6,150 nucleotides of DNA from an uncultured Hyphomicrobiales bacterium (GCA_903903935.1 CAIVAX010000202.1:1-6150); one strand, 5' to 3'. Shown: positions 1-6,070, numbered from the stretch's first letter. The notes: generated by a model from the sequence alone, not told the origin. Numbers and translations: made by a program.

Positions 1-1013
1 CCGCGGTCTGATTGGCCCAAACGATCAAGACTGCGATCAACAATCCGCCCCTGTCCGGCCAAGGCCACATTATCTTGCACGACAAAGAGCCCGCGATAAG
101 TGGGATCGATATCTTGAATCCGCATGCGCCCCGCCAAGATTTCTTCGGACAAGAAGGTTGGATCTGGTACGAGCGGTGCGCGCTTGGTCTCGCGCAGATT
201 GGGATCATTGGGATCGCCACGACGCAGACTAATGCTGAATGTGGTCATGCTCACATCATTGACAGGCACGCGCCAAGCCAGATGGATTGTCCAATCCTGA
301 TTATCAGGTGAGGGAGGCAGATCAACAAAGTGAATATTGGGCATCATCCAATGGGCGGTGCGTGTGGCATTGGCGCCGCCGCCTTTGCGAATACCTTCGC
401 GAAAAATGCCATATTGCGTTTCTGTCACGCGGATTTCAGGAAACTCATCCAGCCCATATTGATCGGTCGAGACATTGTGAACAAAATGGACATGCAGTTC
501 ATCTAGGTCATTCTCAATGCGCTGGAAATAATTGCACGGCACGGGATGGGCGCTGACCAAGCGAATGCCATCTTGACGTTCAACCTCGGGAAAGCGCGGC
601 AGCGGCGGTGCCTCGCCCTCGCCCAGATAAGCAAAGATGAGGCCCAAATATTCCTCGACGCGATAGGCTGTGCAGCGCACTTTTTCTGCGAAGGATTTTT
701 TCTCCGCTGGCATATGTGTGCAACGGCCATCGCCGGCAAAGGTCCAGCCATGGTAAAAGCAGCGGATATCTTCTCCGACCACCCAGCCTAGCGACAAAGA
801 GGTCTGGCGATGCGGGCAGCGGTCTTGCACCAGATGGACCTGGCCGCTCTCGCCGCGATAGAGAGTGAAAAATTCGCCTAAAGCCTCGACCCGCACGGGG
901 CGGCCTTTGATGAGATCGCTGGCCACAAAAATGGGCTGCCAGAAGCGACGCAAGAAGCGTCCAGCCAGAGTGCTAGGGCCAATATGGGCAAAATCTTCCT
1001 GTCCGCGTGCCAT
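1..1013 (-). CDS. Rieske [2Fe-2S] aromatic ring-hydroxylating oxygenase, alpha subunit (C-terminus cut by window edge)
   Basis: Probable terminal oxygenase component of a Rieske non-heme iron oxygenase, a cytosolic enzyme that uses O2 and electrons from a partner reductase to hydroxylate or demethylate an aromatic-type substrate. The open frame runs from ATG at 1013-1011 to the edge without a stop, giving 337 codons. The Rieske cluster motif is complete: C66-P-H68 and C85-F-Y-H88, followed by G-W. The mononuclear iron motif is D171-x2-H174-x4-H179, inside the family pattern E-N-D-L-D-E-L-H. D314 in VVQDN is the likely third iron ligand (inferred by position). The end, G-x-I-V-D-R-S-x-D-R-L-G-x-S-D (residues 322-336), resembles phthalate-dioxygenase-type (type I) members, so the missing C-terminus is probably modest. 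The start is supported by GGGAGG four bases upstream. No reductase or ferredoxin gene lies in the window, so the substrate cannot be named. The family call is firm and the subfamily only likely. Confidence 0.93.
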   Translation of the reverse strand, partial: MARGQEDFAHIGPSTLAGRFLRRFWQPIFVASDLIKGRPVRVEALGEFFTLYRGESGQVHLVQDRCPHRQTSLSLGWVVGEDIRCFYHGWTFAGDGRCTHMPAEKKSFAEKVRCTAYRVEEYLGLIFAYLGEGEAPPLPRFPEVERQDGIRLVSAHPVPCNYFQRIENDLDELHVHFVHNVSTDQYGLDEFPEIRVTETQYGIFREGIRKGGGANATRTAHWMMPNIHFVDLPPSPDNQDWTIHLAWRVPVNDVSMTTFSISLRRGDPNDPNLRETKRAPLVPDPTFLSEEILAGRMRIQDIDPTYRGLFVVQDNVALAGQGRIVDRSLDRLGQSDR

Positions 1014-1017
1014 TCAT

Positions 1018-1023
1018 CCTCCC
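1018..1023 (-). promoter_or_regulatory. Ribosome binding site of the Rieske oxygenase gene
   Basis: On the minus strand the sequence GGGAGG lies four bases before the ATG at 1013. It is a strong anti-Shine-Dalgarno match with slightly short spacing. It fixes the start of the oxygenase, whose first residues (MARGQEDFAHIG) resemble the usual N-terminus of the family. Confidence 0.7.
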
Positions 1024-1037
1024 AATGGTGCTGGTCC

Positions 1038-1046
1038 GTGCCAGTC
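1038..1046. repeat. 9-bp direct repeat GTGCCAGTC, copy 1
   Basis: This exact 9-mer is repeated at 1124-1132, 86 bp away, inside the same intergenic region. On the minus strand it reads GACTGGCAC and is followed by GGACCAGC. The TGGCACG portion matches the sigma-54 -24 box, but the following GC is one base too close (GG-N9-GC rather than GG-N10-GC). A start from here would also fall on the oxygenase RBS. A protein binding site is as likely as a promoter element. Confidence 0.4.
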
Positions 1047-1113
1047 TTGTGGCGCTATTTTATCTGCTTGGGCCGCCACCACAAGGGCGCACGCAACCTT
1101 TCTAGGCTCAAAT

Positions 1114-1132
1114 ATCCCAAAATGTGCCAGTC
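1114..1132 (-). promoter_or_regulatory. Second copy of GTGCCAGTC (1124-1132) with a partial sigma-54-like promoter
   Basis: On the minus strand, 1129-1114 reads TGGCACATTTTGGGAT. The -24 core TGGCAC is perfect. The -12 element is GGGAT where TTGC(A/T) is expected, and the highly conserved GC is replaced by GA at the correct N10 spacing. It points toward the oxygenase and would give a leader of about 90 bases. The missing -12 GC argues against an efficient sigma-54 promoter, so this is a candidate only. It may instead be a binding site shared with the copy at 1038-1046. Confidence 0.22.
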
Positions 1133-1172
1133 ATTAATCTGACATTTACCCTGATCCAGCAACATTCAACGC

Positions 1173-1192
1173 GGCAGGAGTTGCGATCTGCC
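1173..1192. promoter_or_regulatory. Inverted repeat GGCAG-N10-CTGCC before the response regulator
   Basis: Perfect 5-bp arms separated by 10 bases (20 bp in total) end 16 bases before the regulator ATG and just ahead of its AAGGGG ribosome binding site. The span of about two helical turns would suit a dimeric regulator, possibly for autoregulation, or it could form a weak leader hairpin. The arms are short enough to arise by chance. Confidence 0.22.
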
Positions 1193-1208
1193 AGAAAAAA
1201 GGGGCTGC

Positions 1209-2699
1209 ATGAGTTCGACAATTTTGATTGCTGACGACGATCCAGTTCAGCGTCGTCTGCTTGAGACTATTGTACATCGTTTTGGCTATCAGGTGGAAAC
1301 CGTGGATGGGGGCGAGGCCGCATTGGCGCGCTTAAGCTCGCCCGGTTTGCCGGAAATTGATTTGCTGATTCTCGATCTCGTTATGCCTGATCTCGATGGC
1401 ATGGGCGTTTTGGGCAAATTGCGTGAGCGCCAATCGACTCTGCCGGTCATTGTGCAGACCGCTCATGGCTCCATTGAGGCGGTGATTTCGGCGATGAAGG
1501 CCGGAGCCATTGATTTTGTGGTCAAGCCTGTGGGTGCTGAGCGCCTGCAAATTTCGATCAAAAATGCACTGCGCGTCGATGCGTTGGAGGGCGAGATCCG
1601 CCGTTTGAGCCGCCGTTCGGCGGGGACGCTGAGCTTCAAGGATCTGGTCTCGCGCAGTGAGGAAATGTGCCGCATTGTGCGTTTGGGCGAGCGCGCTGCC
1701 AAATCCTCCATTCCTGTGCTGATTGAAGGCGAATCAGGGGTTGGCAAGGAATTGGTCGCTAGAGCCATTCAAGGCGCGTCGGATCGTCGCGGCAAACCCT
1801 TCATTACGGTCAATTGCGGTGCGCTGCCAGAAAATCTGGTTGAGTCGATTCTCTTTGGCCATGAAAAGGGTGCCTTCACGGGCGCCAATGAAAAGCATAT
1901 TGGCAAATTCTCCGAGGCCAATGGTGGCACTTTATTCCTCGATGAGGTCGGCGAGCTGCCGCTTGAGACGCAGGTCAAATTGCTGCGCGCTTTGCAAGAG
2001 GGCGAGATTGATCCGCTTGGCTCCAAACGCTCCGTCAAGGTGGATATCCGTCTGATCTCTGCCACCAATCAAGACCTCATCGAATTGGTTAAAAATGGCC
2101 GCTTCCGTGAGGATCTCTATTATCGGCTCAATGTCTTCCCCATTACCATTCCCCCGTTGCGGGCGCGCCGCCATGATATTGCCGATTTGGCGCGGCGCTT
2201 TGCTTCGCGCTTTGCGGCGGAAGAGGGCAAGGCTCTGCGCGGTTTGACAGCTGAAGTGCTGGCTTTGCTCACGCGCTATGATTGGCCGGGCAATGTGCGG
2301 CAATTGGAAAATGCAGTCTTTCGCGCTGTTGTGCTGGCGGATGGCGATGAATTGGGCGTGGCTGAATTTCCTCAAATCGCCGCTCATGTCGATGGCTTTG
2401 ATGTGCGCGTTCCTGCTGCACCTGCAATGATGCCGCCTATGATGGTGGCGCAGAGGGAAATCGTGCGCGTTGAAGTGCGTGATCCCAATATGATGCGCCT
2501 GCTCGATGATCAGGGCGATGTGCGCAAGCTGGAAGCCATGGAGGCTGAGGCCATTCGTTTTGCTCTGGCTCATTATCGCGGCCAGATGTCCGAAATGGCG
2601 CGCCGTTTGGGCATTGGGCGCTCCACACTTTATCGCAAGATGAAGGATTATGGCCTTGAAGAGGGCGAATCCTTTGCAGGAGAAGCAAGCGCCGCATAA
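1209..2699 (+). CDS. Sigma-54-dependent response regulator (REC - AAA+ - Fis-type HTH)
   Basis: Complete 496-aa NtrC-class activator that would remodel the sigma-54 RNA polymerase closed complex after phosphorylation. The receiver domain (about 4-120) has acidic pocket D9-D11, phospho-acceptor D56 in LILDLVMPDLDG, T84 and K106. The AAA+ domain (about 145-385) has Walker A GESGVGKE at 174-181, the sigma-54-contacting loop GAFTGA at 221-226, Walker B TLFLDE at 241-246, an arginine-rich segment GRFREDLYYRL around 297-307 and sensor II GNVRQLEN at 361-368. The C-terminal Fis-type helix-turn-helix spans about 455-482 (MARRLGIGRSTLYRKMKDYGL). All key residues are present, so it should be active. 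A Met/Pro-rich linker (about 400-430) separates AAA+ from the HTH. The start has AAGGGG four bases upstream. No sensor kinase is adjacent, so it is an orphan here. Its targets are unknown; the divergent oxygenase and the downstream DUF882 gene are the nearest candidates. Confidence 0.96.
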   Translation: MSSTILIADDDPVQRRLLETIVHRFGYQVETVDGGEAALARLSSPGLPEIDLLILDLVMPDLDGMGVLGKLRERQSTLPVIVQTAHGSIEAVISAMKAGAIDFVVKPVGAERLQISIKNALRVDALEGEIRRLSRRSAGTLSFKDLVSRSEEMCRIVRLGERAAKSSIPVLIEGESGVGKELVARAIQGASDRRGKPFITVNCGALPENLVESILFGHEKGAFTGANEKHIGKFSEANGGTLFLDEVGELPLETQVKLLRALQEGEIDPLGSKRSVKVDIRLISATNQDLIELVKNGRFREDLYYRLNVFPITIPPLRARRHDIADLARRFASRFAAEEGKALRGLTAEVLALLTRYDWPGNVRQLENAVFRAVVLADGDELGVAEFPQIAAHVDGFDVRVPAAPAMMPPMMVAQREIVRVEVRDPNMMRLLDDQGDVRKLEAMEAEAIRFALAHYRGQMSEMARRLGIGRSTLYRKMKDYGLEEGESFAGEASAA

Positions 2700-2760
2700 G
2701 TGCGGAGTTTGTCGTTTATCAAAGCGTTTTGAGTTGCGTTTCGTTGAGTGAGTGAGCTGA

Positions 2761-4458
2761 GTGATTATTTCTTTGCGTCCAAATTCTGCGCGCGCCTTTT
2801 TTGATGTGGCCCGCTCTCTTATGGCTGGCTTTGTCTGCTTATTGGCCATGCAATCAGAGACTCAAAATGCCATTGCCAATGGCGAGACGCGCACGCTCAA
2901 TCTCGTTCATGCCCATACGCAAGAGACGATTAGCGCGACGTTTAAGGTCGATGGCCAATATGATGCCAAGACGCTGGATCAACTCAATTGGTTTTTGCGC
3001 GATTGGCGGCTCGATGAGACAACCAAAATGGATCCGCGTCTGTTTGATTTGATGTGGGAGACCTATCGCGAAAGCGGCTCGCGCTCGCCCATTTTGGTGC
3101 AATCGGCCTATCGGTCTCCGCAAACCAATGCCATGTTGCGGCGTCGCTCAAAAGCGGTAGCAGAAAATTCCCAGCATATGGCCGGCAAGGCGATGGACAT
3201 TCATTATTATGATGTCCCCATGTCGCAGATCCGCGAGATTGGCATGCGTCTGCAACGCGGCGGCGTGGGCTATTATCCAACCGCAGGTTCGCCCTTCGTG
3301 CATTTGGATGTGGGTGGGGTTCGGGCTTGGCCGCGCATGAGTTATGATCAATTGGCGCGTCTGTTCCCTGATGGCAAGACAGTACATTTGCCGTCTAATG
3401 GGCGTCCGCTGGCTAAATATGAAGAGGCGCGCGCTGAGATTGAGGCGCGCGGCATAGGCTCGGCGCCCACTTTGGCCCAGGTTAAATCGAAAGGCTTTTT
3501 TGCCTTTCTCTTTGGCGGGGGCGAGGATGAAGACGAAGACATTCCGGTTGGCAAGGTGCGGTCTGCTCAGCCGCGCCAAATGGCCAGTGCGCGCCCAAGC
3601 GCCAGCCCCGCATCGGCTAACCTTGCCTCTGCGAATATTGCCAATGACGATAGCAGTGCTGCCTATTATCTGGCCGATGCCAATCGTCGTTTAGCGATGC
3701 AAACGCCTGTTGTGGCCAAGGCACAAACCAATTTGCCAAAGGGCGAAACCTTTATGGGTCCAGCCCCCACGGCTGTTCCAGAAAAGGCGGCTCCTATTGT
3801 CGTTGCCTCTGCTCCCTTGGTCAGCGCGAATGTGACTGCGCCAGCCCTGCTGAAATATGTTGATATGCCTTTGCCGCCGCAAAGACCGGCAGAGCTCATG
3901 CAGCGTGCAGCCCTGCCAATTATCACCGCAGCCTTTGTTCCTCTGCCACCAATCCGGCCGCCGGAACTCATGCCGCAATTTTTGAAAAAGCCCTCCCGCA
4001 CAGCTTCTCTAGAGCTGAATGAGGCTTTGCCTGATGTGATTGTCAGGGGGGCTGCGGGCTCACAAGATCCAGCAGGCAGATCGCTGTCCGTGCTAGCTTA
4101 TGCGCCTGAGACTCAGGGCATGGGAAGTGTGATGGCGCAAAGGTCAGCGCTTCAGGCCCAAACTCAGCAAGCTGTGCAAACTGCACAACCTGTGCAAGCG
4201 ACGCAGCCCTTGCAACGCTCAGCCAATGTGAAAGCCAAATCAGAGCTGACCAATCCGAAAATGGGCCTGACGGATTTTCACGCTTTGACCTCGCCCGTGC
4301 AGCTTGCGCAAAATGCGTCTCAGGAGATTGAAGCGCGCAAGAGTGTAGCTCCCAAATCGGGAGTGCAAAGCCTCATCTTCTCCAATTCAATTGGGCTGAC
4401 GACGCAATTTGAAAAGCGCGGCAATGAGGCTGTGACCTCAGGCTTCGCCCAGCGCTGA
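2761..4458 (+). CDS. Secreted DUF882 / peptidase M15-like protein with long Pro/Ala/Gln-rich tail
   Basis: 565-aa exported protein of the DUF882 (peptidase M15_2) family, which resembles zinc D,D-peptidases acting on peptidoglycan. Activity on the cell wall is inferred. The first in-frame codon after the stop at 2758-2760 is GTG at 2761. It gives a signal-peptide-like N-terminus: R6, R11 and R18, hydrophobic core at 20-30, and an A-I-A cleavage motif at 37-39. A start at the ATG at 2821 would lose the basic n-region. The RBS is weak. The catalytic domain (about 42-215) has S-Q-H-x3-G-K-A-M-D with H139 and D146, and H181 in SPFVHLDVG, matching the M15 zinc ligand set, plus SAYRSP at 115-120. 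An acidic patch GGGEDEDED follows at 252-260. The rest (about 260-565) is low-complexity and probably disordered, with a duplicated PLPPxRPxELM motif. It lies 61 bp after the response regulator on the same strand, with no evident terminator between. Its 3' end overlaps gapR by 21 bp. Confidence 0.9.
   Translation: MIISLRPNSARAFFDVARSLMAGFVCLLAMQSETQNAIANGETRTLNLVHAHTQETISATFKVDGQYDAKTLDQLNWFLRDWRLDETTKMDPRLFDLMWETYRESGSRSPILVQSAYRSPQTNAMLRRRSKAVAENSQHMAGKAMDIHYYDVPMSQIREIGMRLQRGGVGYYPTAGSPFVHLDVGGVRAWPRMSYDQLARLFPDGKTVHLPSNGRPLAKYEEARAEIEARGIGSAPTLAQVKSKGFFAFLFGGGEDEDEDIPVGKVRSAQPRQMASARPSASPASANLASANIANDDSSAAYYLADANRRLAMQTPVVAKAQTNLPKGETFMGPAPTAVPEKAAPIVVASAPLVSANVTAPALLKYVDMPLPPQRPAELMQRAALPIITAAFVPLPPIRPPELMPQFLKKPSRTASLELNEALPDVIVRGAAGSQDPAGRSLSVLAYAPETQGMGSVMAQRSALQAQTQQAVQTAQPVQATQPLQRSANVKAKSELTNPKMGLTDFHALTSPVQLAQNASQEIEARKSVAPKSGVQSLIFSNSIGLTTQFEKRGNEAVTSGFAQR
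3865..3972 (+). repeat. Duplicated proline-rich motif in the DUF882 tail
   Basis: Within the protein, [12 protein letters not shown] (residues 369-380) recurs as [12 protein letters not shown] (residues 393-404), a spacing of 24 residues. Nine of twelve positions are identical. From memory, PLPPxRP-type stretches occur in other secreted Hyphomicrobiales proteins, which would suggest a short linear binding motif. I cannot check this here. Confidence 0.6.
4171..4215 (+). repeat. Gln-rich hexapeptide-like repeat in the DUF882 tail
   Basis: Residues 471-485 read [15 protein letters not shown], an imperfect six-residue period coded by CAA/CAG-rich DNA. It is low-complexity sequence in the disordered tail and a likely site of length variation between strains. 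No function is evident. Confidence 0.45.
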
Positions 4459-4680
4459 GAGATAGAGATCGAGGATTTCTTCCTCCTCGCGGCGTTTGTC
4501 GCGATCTTGCCGACGCAGAGAGATAATCTTGCGCATGATCTTGGCATCATAACCGGTGCCTTTAGCCTCGGCATAGACTTCCTTGATGTCATCGGCGATG
4601 GCGCGCTTTTCCTCTTCGAGGCGTTCAATCCGCTCGATAAAGGCGCGTAAATGCTTGGCGTCGACCGTATTGGTGCTCAT
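4438..4680 (-). CDS. gapR: GapR-family (DUF2312/UPF0335) DNA-binding protein
   Basis: 80-aa protein that matches GapR along its length. In Caulobacter, GapR is a nucleoid-associated protein that binds AT-rich, overtwisted DNA ahead of moving polymerases and stimulates type II topoisomerases. Family hallmarks seen: [11 protein letters not shown] (15-25), [14 protein letters not shown]/F-D (31-45), [13 protein letters not shown] (48-60) and [14 protein letters not shown] (65-78). It is almost wholly helical and charged, as expected for the coiled-coil clamp. It is slightly shorter than the Caulobacter protein as I recall it (about 89 aa), the difference being at the variable N-terminus. ATG at 4680 follows a weak AGG six bases upstream. 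The stop lies inside the end of the convergent DUF882 gene. It may have its own promoter in the 122-bp gap upstream, or be read through from the DUF1244 gene. Confidence 0.93.
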   Translation of the reverse strand: MSTNTVDAKHLRAFIERIERLEEEKRAIADDIKEVYAEAKGTGYDAKIMRKIISLRRQDRDKRREEEEILDLYLSALGEA

Positions 4681-4741
4681 GACCGGCCTATTCTGAGGGG
4701 CTTTAGCCCAGGATGGGGGATTGGATGAAGGCTTATTGGCC

Positions 4742-4758
4742 TCGCGTCAAGAACGCGA
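4742..4758. promoter_or_regulatory. Operator-like dyad TCGCGT-N5-ACGCGA upstream of gapR
   Basis: A perfect 6-bp inverted repeat with a 5-base centre lies 62-78 bp before the gapR ATG, in the 122-bp gap after the DUF1244 gene. On the minus strand its centre and right arm contain TTGACG, the best -35-like hexamer in the gap, but no good -10 sits at 16-18 bp. No T-tract follows it on either strand, so it is a poor intrinsic terminator for the DUF1244 transcript. A regulator site over a gapR promoter is possible. Confidence 0.3.
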
Positions 4759-4802
4759 TCAAATAATCCCCGAAATCCTCAAGCTCTGATAGGCTGTTGT
4801 GC

Positions 4803-5117
4803 TCAGGCCTTATGCTGTGCGGCAGGTGATTGGGCGAAGGATTTGAGCTGTTCGTCGGTGGCGGGCTTCTGGTGCAGCTGCTTCCAATCCTCATAGGGCA
4901 TGCCATAGACATGGGTGCGCAGGCTCTCTTTGTCGATCGACAGGCCGCGCTCGTCGGCTGCATCCTTGAGCCAATTGGACAAGCAATTGCGGCAGAAGCC
5001 AGCCATATTCATCAGATCAATATTTTGCAATTGCGGGCGTTCGCGCAGATGTTTGGTCAGGCGGCGAAAGGCAGCGGCTTCCAATTCAGTCTGGGTTTTG
5101 GGGTCGAGCTCGCTCAT
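4803..5117 (-). CDS. DUF1244 family protein
   Basis: 104-aa protein of the DUF1244 (COG3492) family, whose function I do not know. The family core is clear: E-L-E-A-A-A-F-R-R-L (11-20) with H23, QNIDLMNMAGFCRNCLSNW (31-49) and VYGMPYEDWK (70-79). The C42-x2-C45 pair with H23 could bind a metal or act in redox, which is inference only. There is no signal peptide or membrane segment, so it is probably cytosolic and helical. The last 15 residues are Ala/Gln-rich and probably flexible. The ATG at 5117 overlaps the amidohydrolase stop in an ATGA, and AAAGGA lies at 5131-5126 within the upstream gene, eight bases before the ATG. Coupled translation is therefore likely. The family assignment is firm and the role is open. 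Confidence 0.9.
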   Translation of the reverse strand: MSELDPKTQTELEAAAFRRLTKHLRERPQLQNIDLMNMAGFCRNCLSNWLKDAADERGLSIDKESLRTHVYGMPYEDWKQLHQKPATDEQLKSFAQSPAAQHKA

Positions 5118-5947
5118 GTGAGTGGTCCTTTGGCAAAACGGGCCCGCCCATGGGCGCGGCTTGGATAAAATTCGATCTCATGGGTTTGCGGTGAGCACAA
5201 GAGCTCGCGGATCAGCGGGGCGAGGCGTTCAGCCCAGGCCTTCGCTTGTTCCGGCGTGCCAATCAGATCTTGCCGCAGCTCGATCAACATATGGGCCAGC
5301 CCTCGCTTGGTTCCATGTTCATACATTGTATCGCCTTCCAGCGCGCCGTCATAGGGTTCGTTATCCCCTACGGTCAAAGCAGCATCCTCACGCAGGCTGG
5401 CCAGAAAGGGTTTGGCGAGCCTTGGATCGCTATCCCACAAGATGCCGATCTGCCAGGGGCGGGGGCGATCTTTCCAGATCGGTGTGAAGGAATGCAGGCC
5501 AATCAGGGCGGGATTGGGGCCTTTTGCGCTCATCTGATCGATCAGCTCTTTTGTCGCCGTGCGATAGGGCCGCCAATAAAACTCGGTGCGGCGGGTGATT
5601 TCGGCGGCGCTGATGCGGGCATTGCCGGGGATAATGGCGCCATCGGATAATTGCATCACCAAAGTGGGGTCATCAGAACCACGATTGGGGTCAATCAGCA
5701 GGCGCGAAAAGCGGGTGAGCAGGGCGGGAGCGCCCAAGAGCTTGGCAAGCTCACGCGTCACAGCCGCCGCGCCTATGTCATAGGCAATATGGCGCTGGAA
5801 TTGGGCCGGATCGAGCCCCAAATGGCCATAGTCCTCGGGAAGGCTATTGGAGGCATGATCGCACAATAAGAGCAGGCCCGAGTCGAGTTGTCCGGCAATG
5901 GTCTCGACAGGTTCAAACGGCTTTAGGGATTTTTCGTGTAAAGACAT
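5114..5947 (-). CDS. N-formylglutamate amidohydrolase family protein
   Basis: 277-aa cytosolic protein of the N-formylglutamate amidohydrolase (FGase, PF05013) family. HutG-type members hydrolyse N-formyl-L-glutamate to formate and glutamate, the last step of one histidine degradation route. Family landmarks: LLLCDHASNSLP (26-37), YDIGAAAVTREL (56-67), FSRLLIDPNR (80-89), GLHSFTP (150-156) and LIELRQDLI (221-229). The His, Asp and Glu residues in these blocks are the likely metal or catalytic residues, though I cannot assign each one. It probably belongs to the predicted-amidohydrolase branch (COG3931) rather than true HutG, since no hut gene is nearby, and its substrate may differ. ATG at 5947 is the only good start near the N-terminus and lacks a visible Shine-Dalgarno sequence, so it may be leaderless or weakly translated. 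The stop overlaps the DUF1244 start by four bases, making a two-gene operon. Confidence 0.88.
   Translation of the reverse strand: MSLHEKSLKPFEPVETIAGQLDSGLLLLCDHASNSLPEDYGHLGLDPAQFQRHIAYDIGAAAVTRELAKLLGAPALLTRFSRLLIDPNRGSDDPTLVMQLSDGAIIPGNARISAAEITRRTEFYWRPYRTATKELIDQMSAKGPNPALIGLHSFTPIWKDRPRPWQIGILWDSDPRLAKPFLASLREDAALTVGDNEPYDGALEGDTMYEHGTKRGLAHMLIELRQDLIGTPEQAKAWAERLAPLIRELLCSPQTHEIEFYPSRAHGRARFAKGPLT
5126..5131 (-). promoter_or_regulatory. Ribosome binding site of the DUF1244 gene, inside the amidohydrolase gene
   Basis: On the minus strand, AAAGGA lies eight bases before the ATG at 5117 and within the last codons of the upstream gene. It supports this start and reinitiation at the ATGA overlap. 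Confidence 0.6.
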
Positions 5948-5981
5948 GGGTGCAGAATGCCGGATTTTAATGCGTGAGGAA

Positions 5982-6018
5982 AGTCTGATCCTTCAGCTGT
6001 GCACGCACAGACTCAGCT
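5982..6018. promoter_or_regulatory. Nested inverted repeats upstream of the amidohydrolase gene
   Basis: Three overlapping dyads lie 35-71 bp before the amidohydrolase ATG: CTGTGC-AC-GCACAG (5997-6010), AGTCTG (5982-5987) with CAGACT (6008-6013), and AGCTG (5995-5999) with CAGCT (6014-6018). They could form alternative hairpins in a leader or serve as a regulator site. On the minus strand a -10-like TAAAAT at 5969-5964 lies just downstream, without a good -35 at normal spacing. Assignment is tentative. Confidence 0.3.
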
Positions 6019-6070
6019 TTTCAAGGTTTGGCATTGACAGGGCGTGCGCATCCTTAAAGATGTCTAGGCC

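Larger units (their letters stand above)
1014..1208. promoter_or_regulatory. Divergent intergenic control region between the oxygenase and the sigma-54 response regulator
   Basis: This 195-bp stretch has no plausible gene and must hold the promoters of both flanking genes, which are transcribed away from each other. What can be seen: a 9-bp direct repeat GTGCCAGTC at 1038-1046 and 1124-1132, a dyad GGCAG-N10-CTGCC at 1173-1192, the oxygenase RBS at 1018-1023, and AAGGGG at 1199-1204, four bases before the regulator ATG. I found no convincing sigma-70 -35/-10 pair for either gene. Shared use by both genes is inferred from geometry. Confidence 0.6.

Noticed and set aside
12..1137. Plus-strand open frames at 12-311, 287-556, 546-791 and 865-1137
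   Set aside because: They lie antisense to the Rieske oxygenase, whose metal-binding motifs are intact. Their translations show no recognisable domain and their ends ignore the gene boundary.
1932..2849. Minus-strand open frame of 305 codons antisense to the response regulator and the start of the DUF882 gene
   Set aside because: The translation resembles no family I know and is rich in His, Arg and Gln in the pattern expected of a codon shadow. It covers the conserved AAA+ and HTH coding region of a clearly real gene and spans an intergenic gap without regard to it.
4698..4709. GGGC-TTTA-GCCC hairpin just upstream of gapR
   Set aside because: The stem is only 4 bp with no T-tract, so it is too weak to call a terminator or a regulatory hairpin.
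4830..5869. Plus-strand open frames opposite the DUF1244 and amidohydrolase genes
   Set aside because: The minus-strand genes carry clear family motifs and an ATGA junction. The plus frames overlap each other in several frames and resemble nothing I know.
5114..5947. Naming the amidohydrolase hutG
   Set aside because: No histidine utilisation genes are adjacent and the sequence looks closer to the broader predicted-amidohydrolase branch, so the symbol would overstate the evidence.
6034..6062. Plus-strand TTGACA as a promoter for a gene beyond the window
   Set aside because: The -35 hexamer is perfect, but at 16-18 bp spacing the -10 candidates (such as AAGATG) are poor and no gene is visible downstream.
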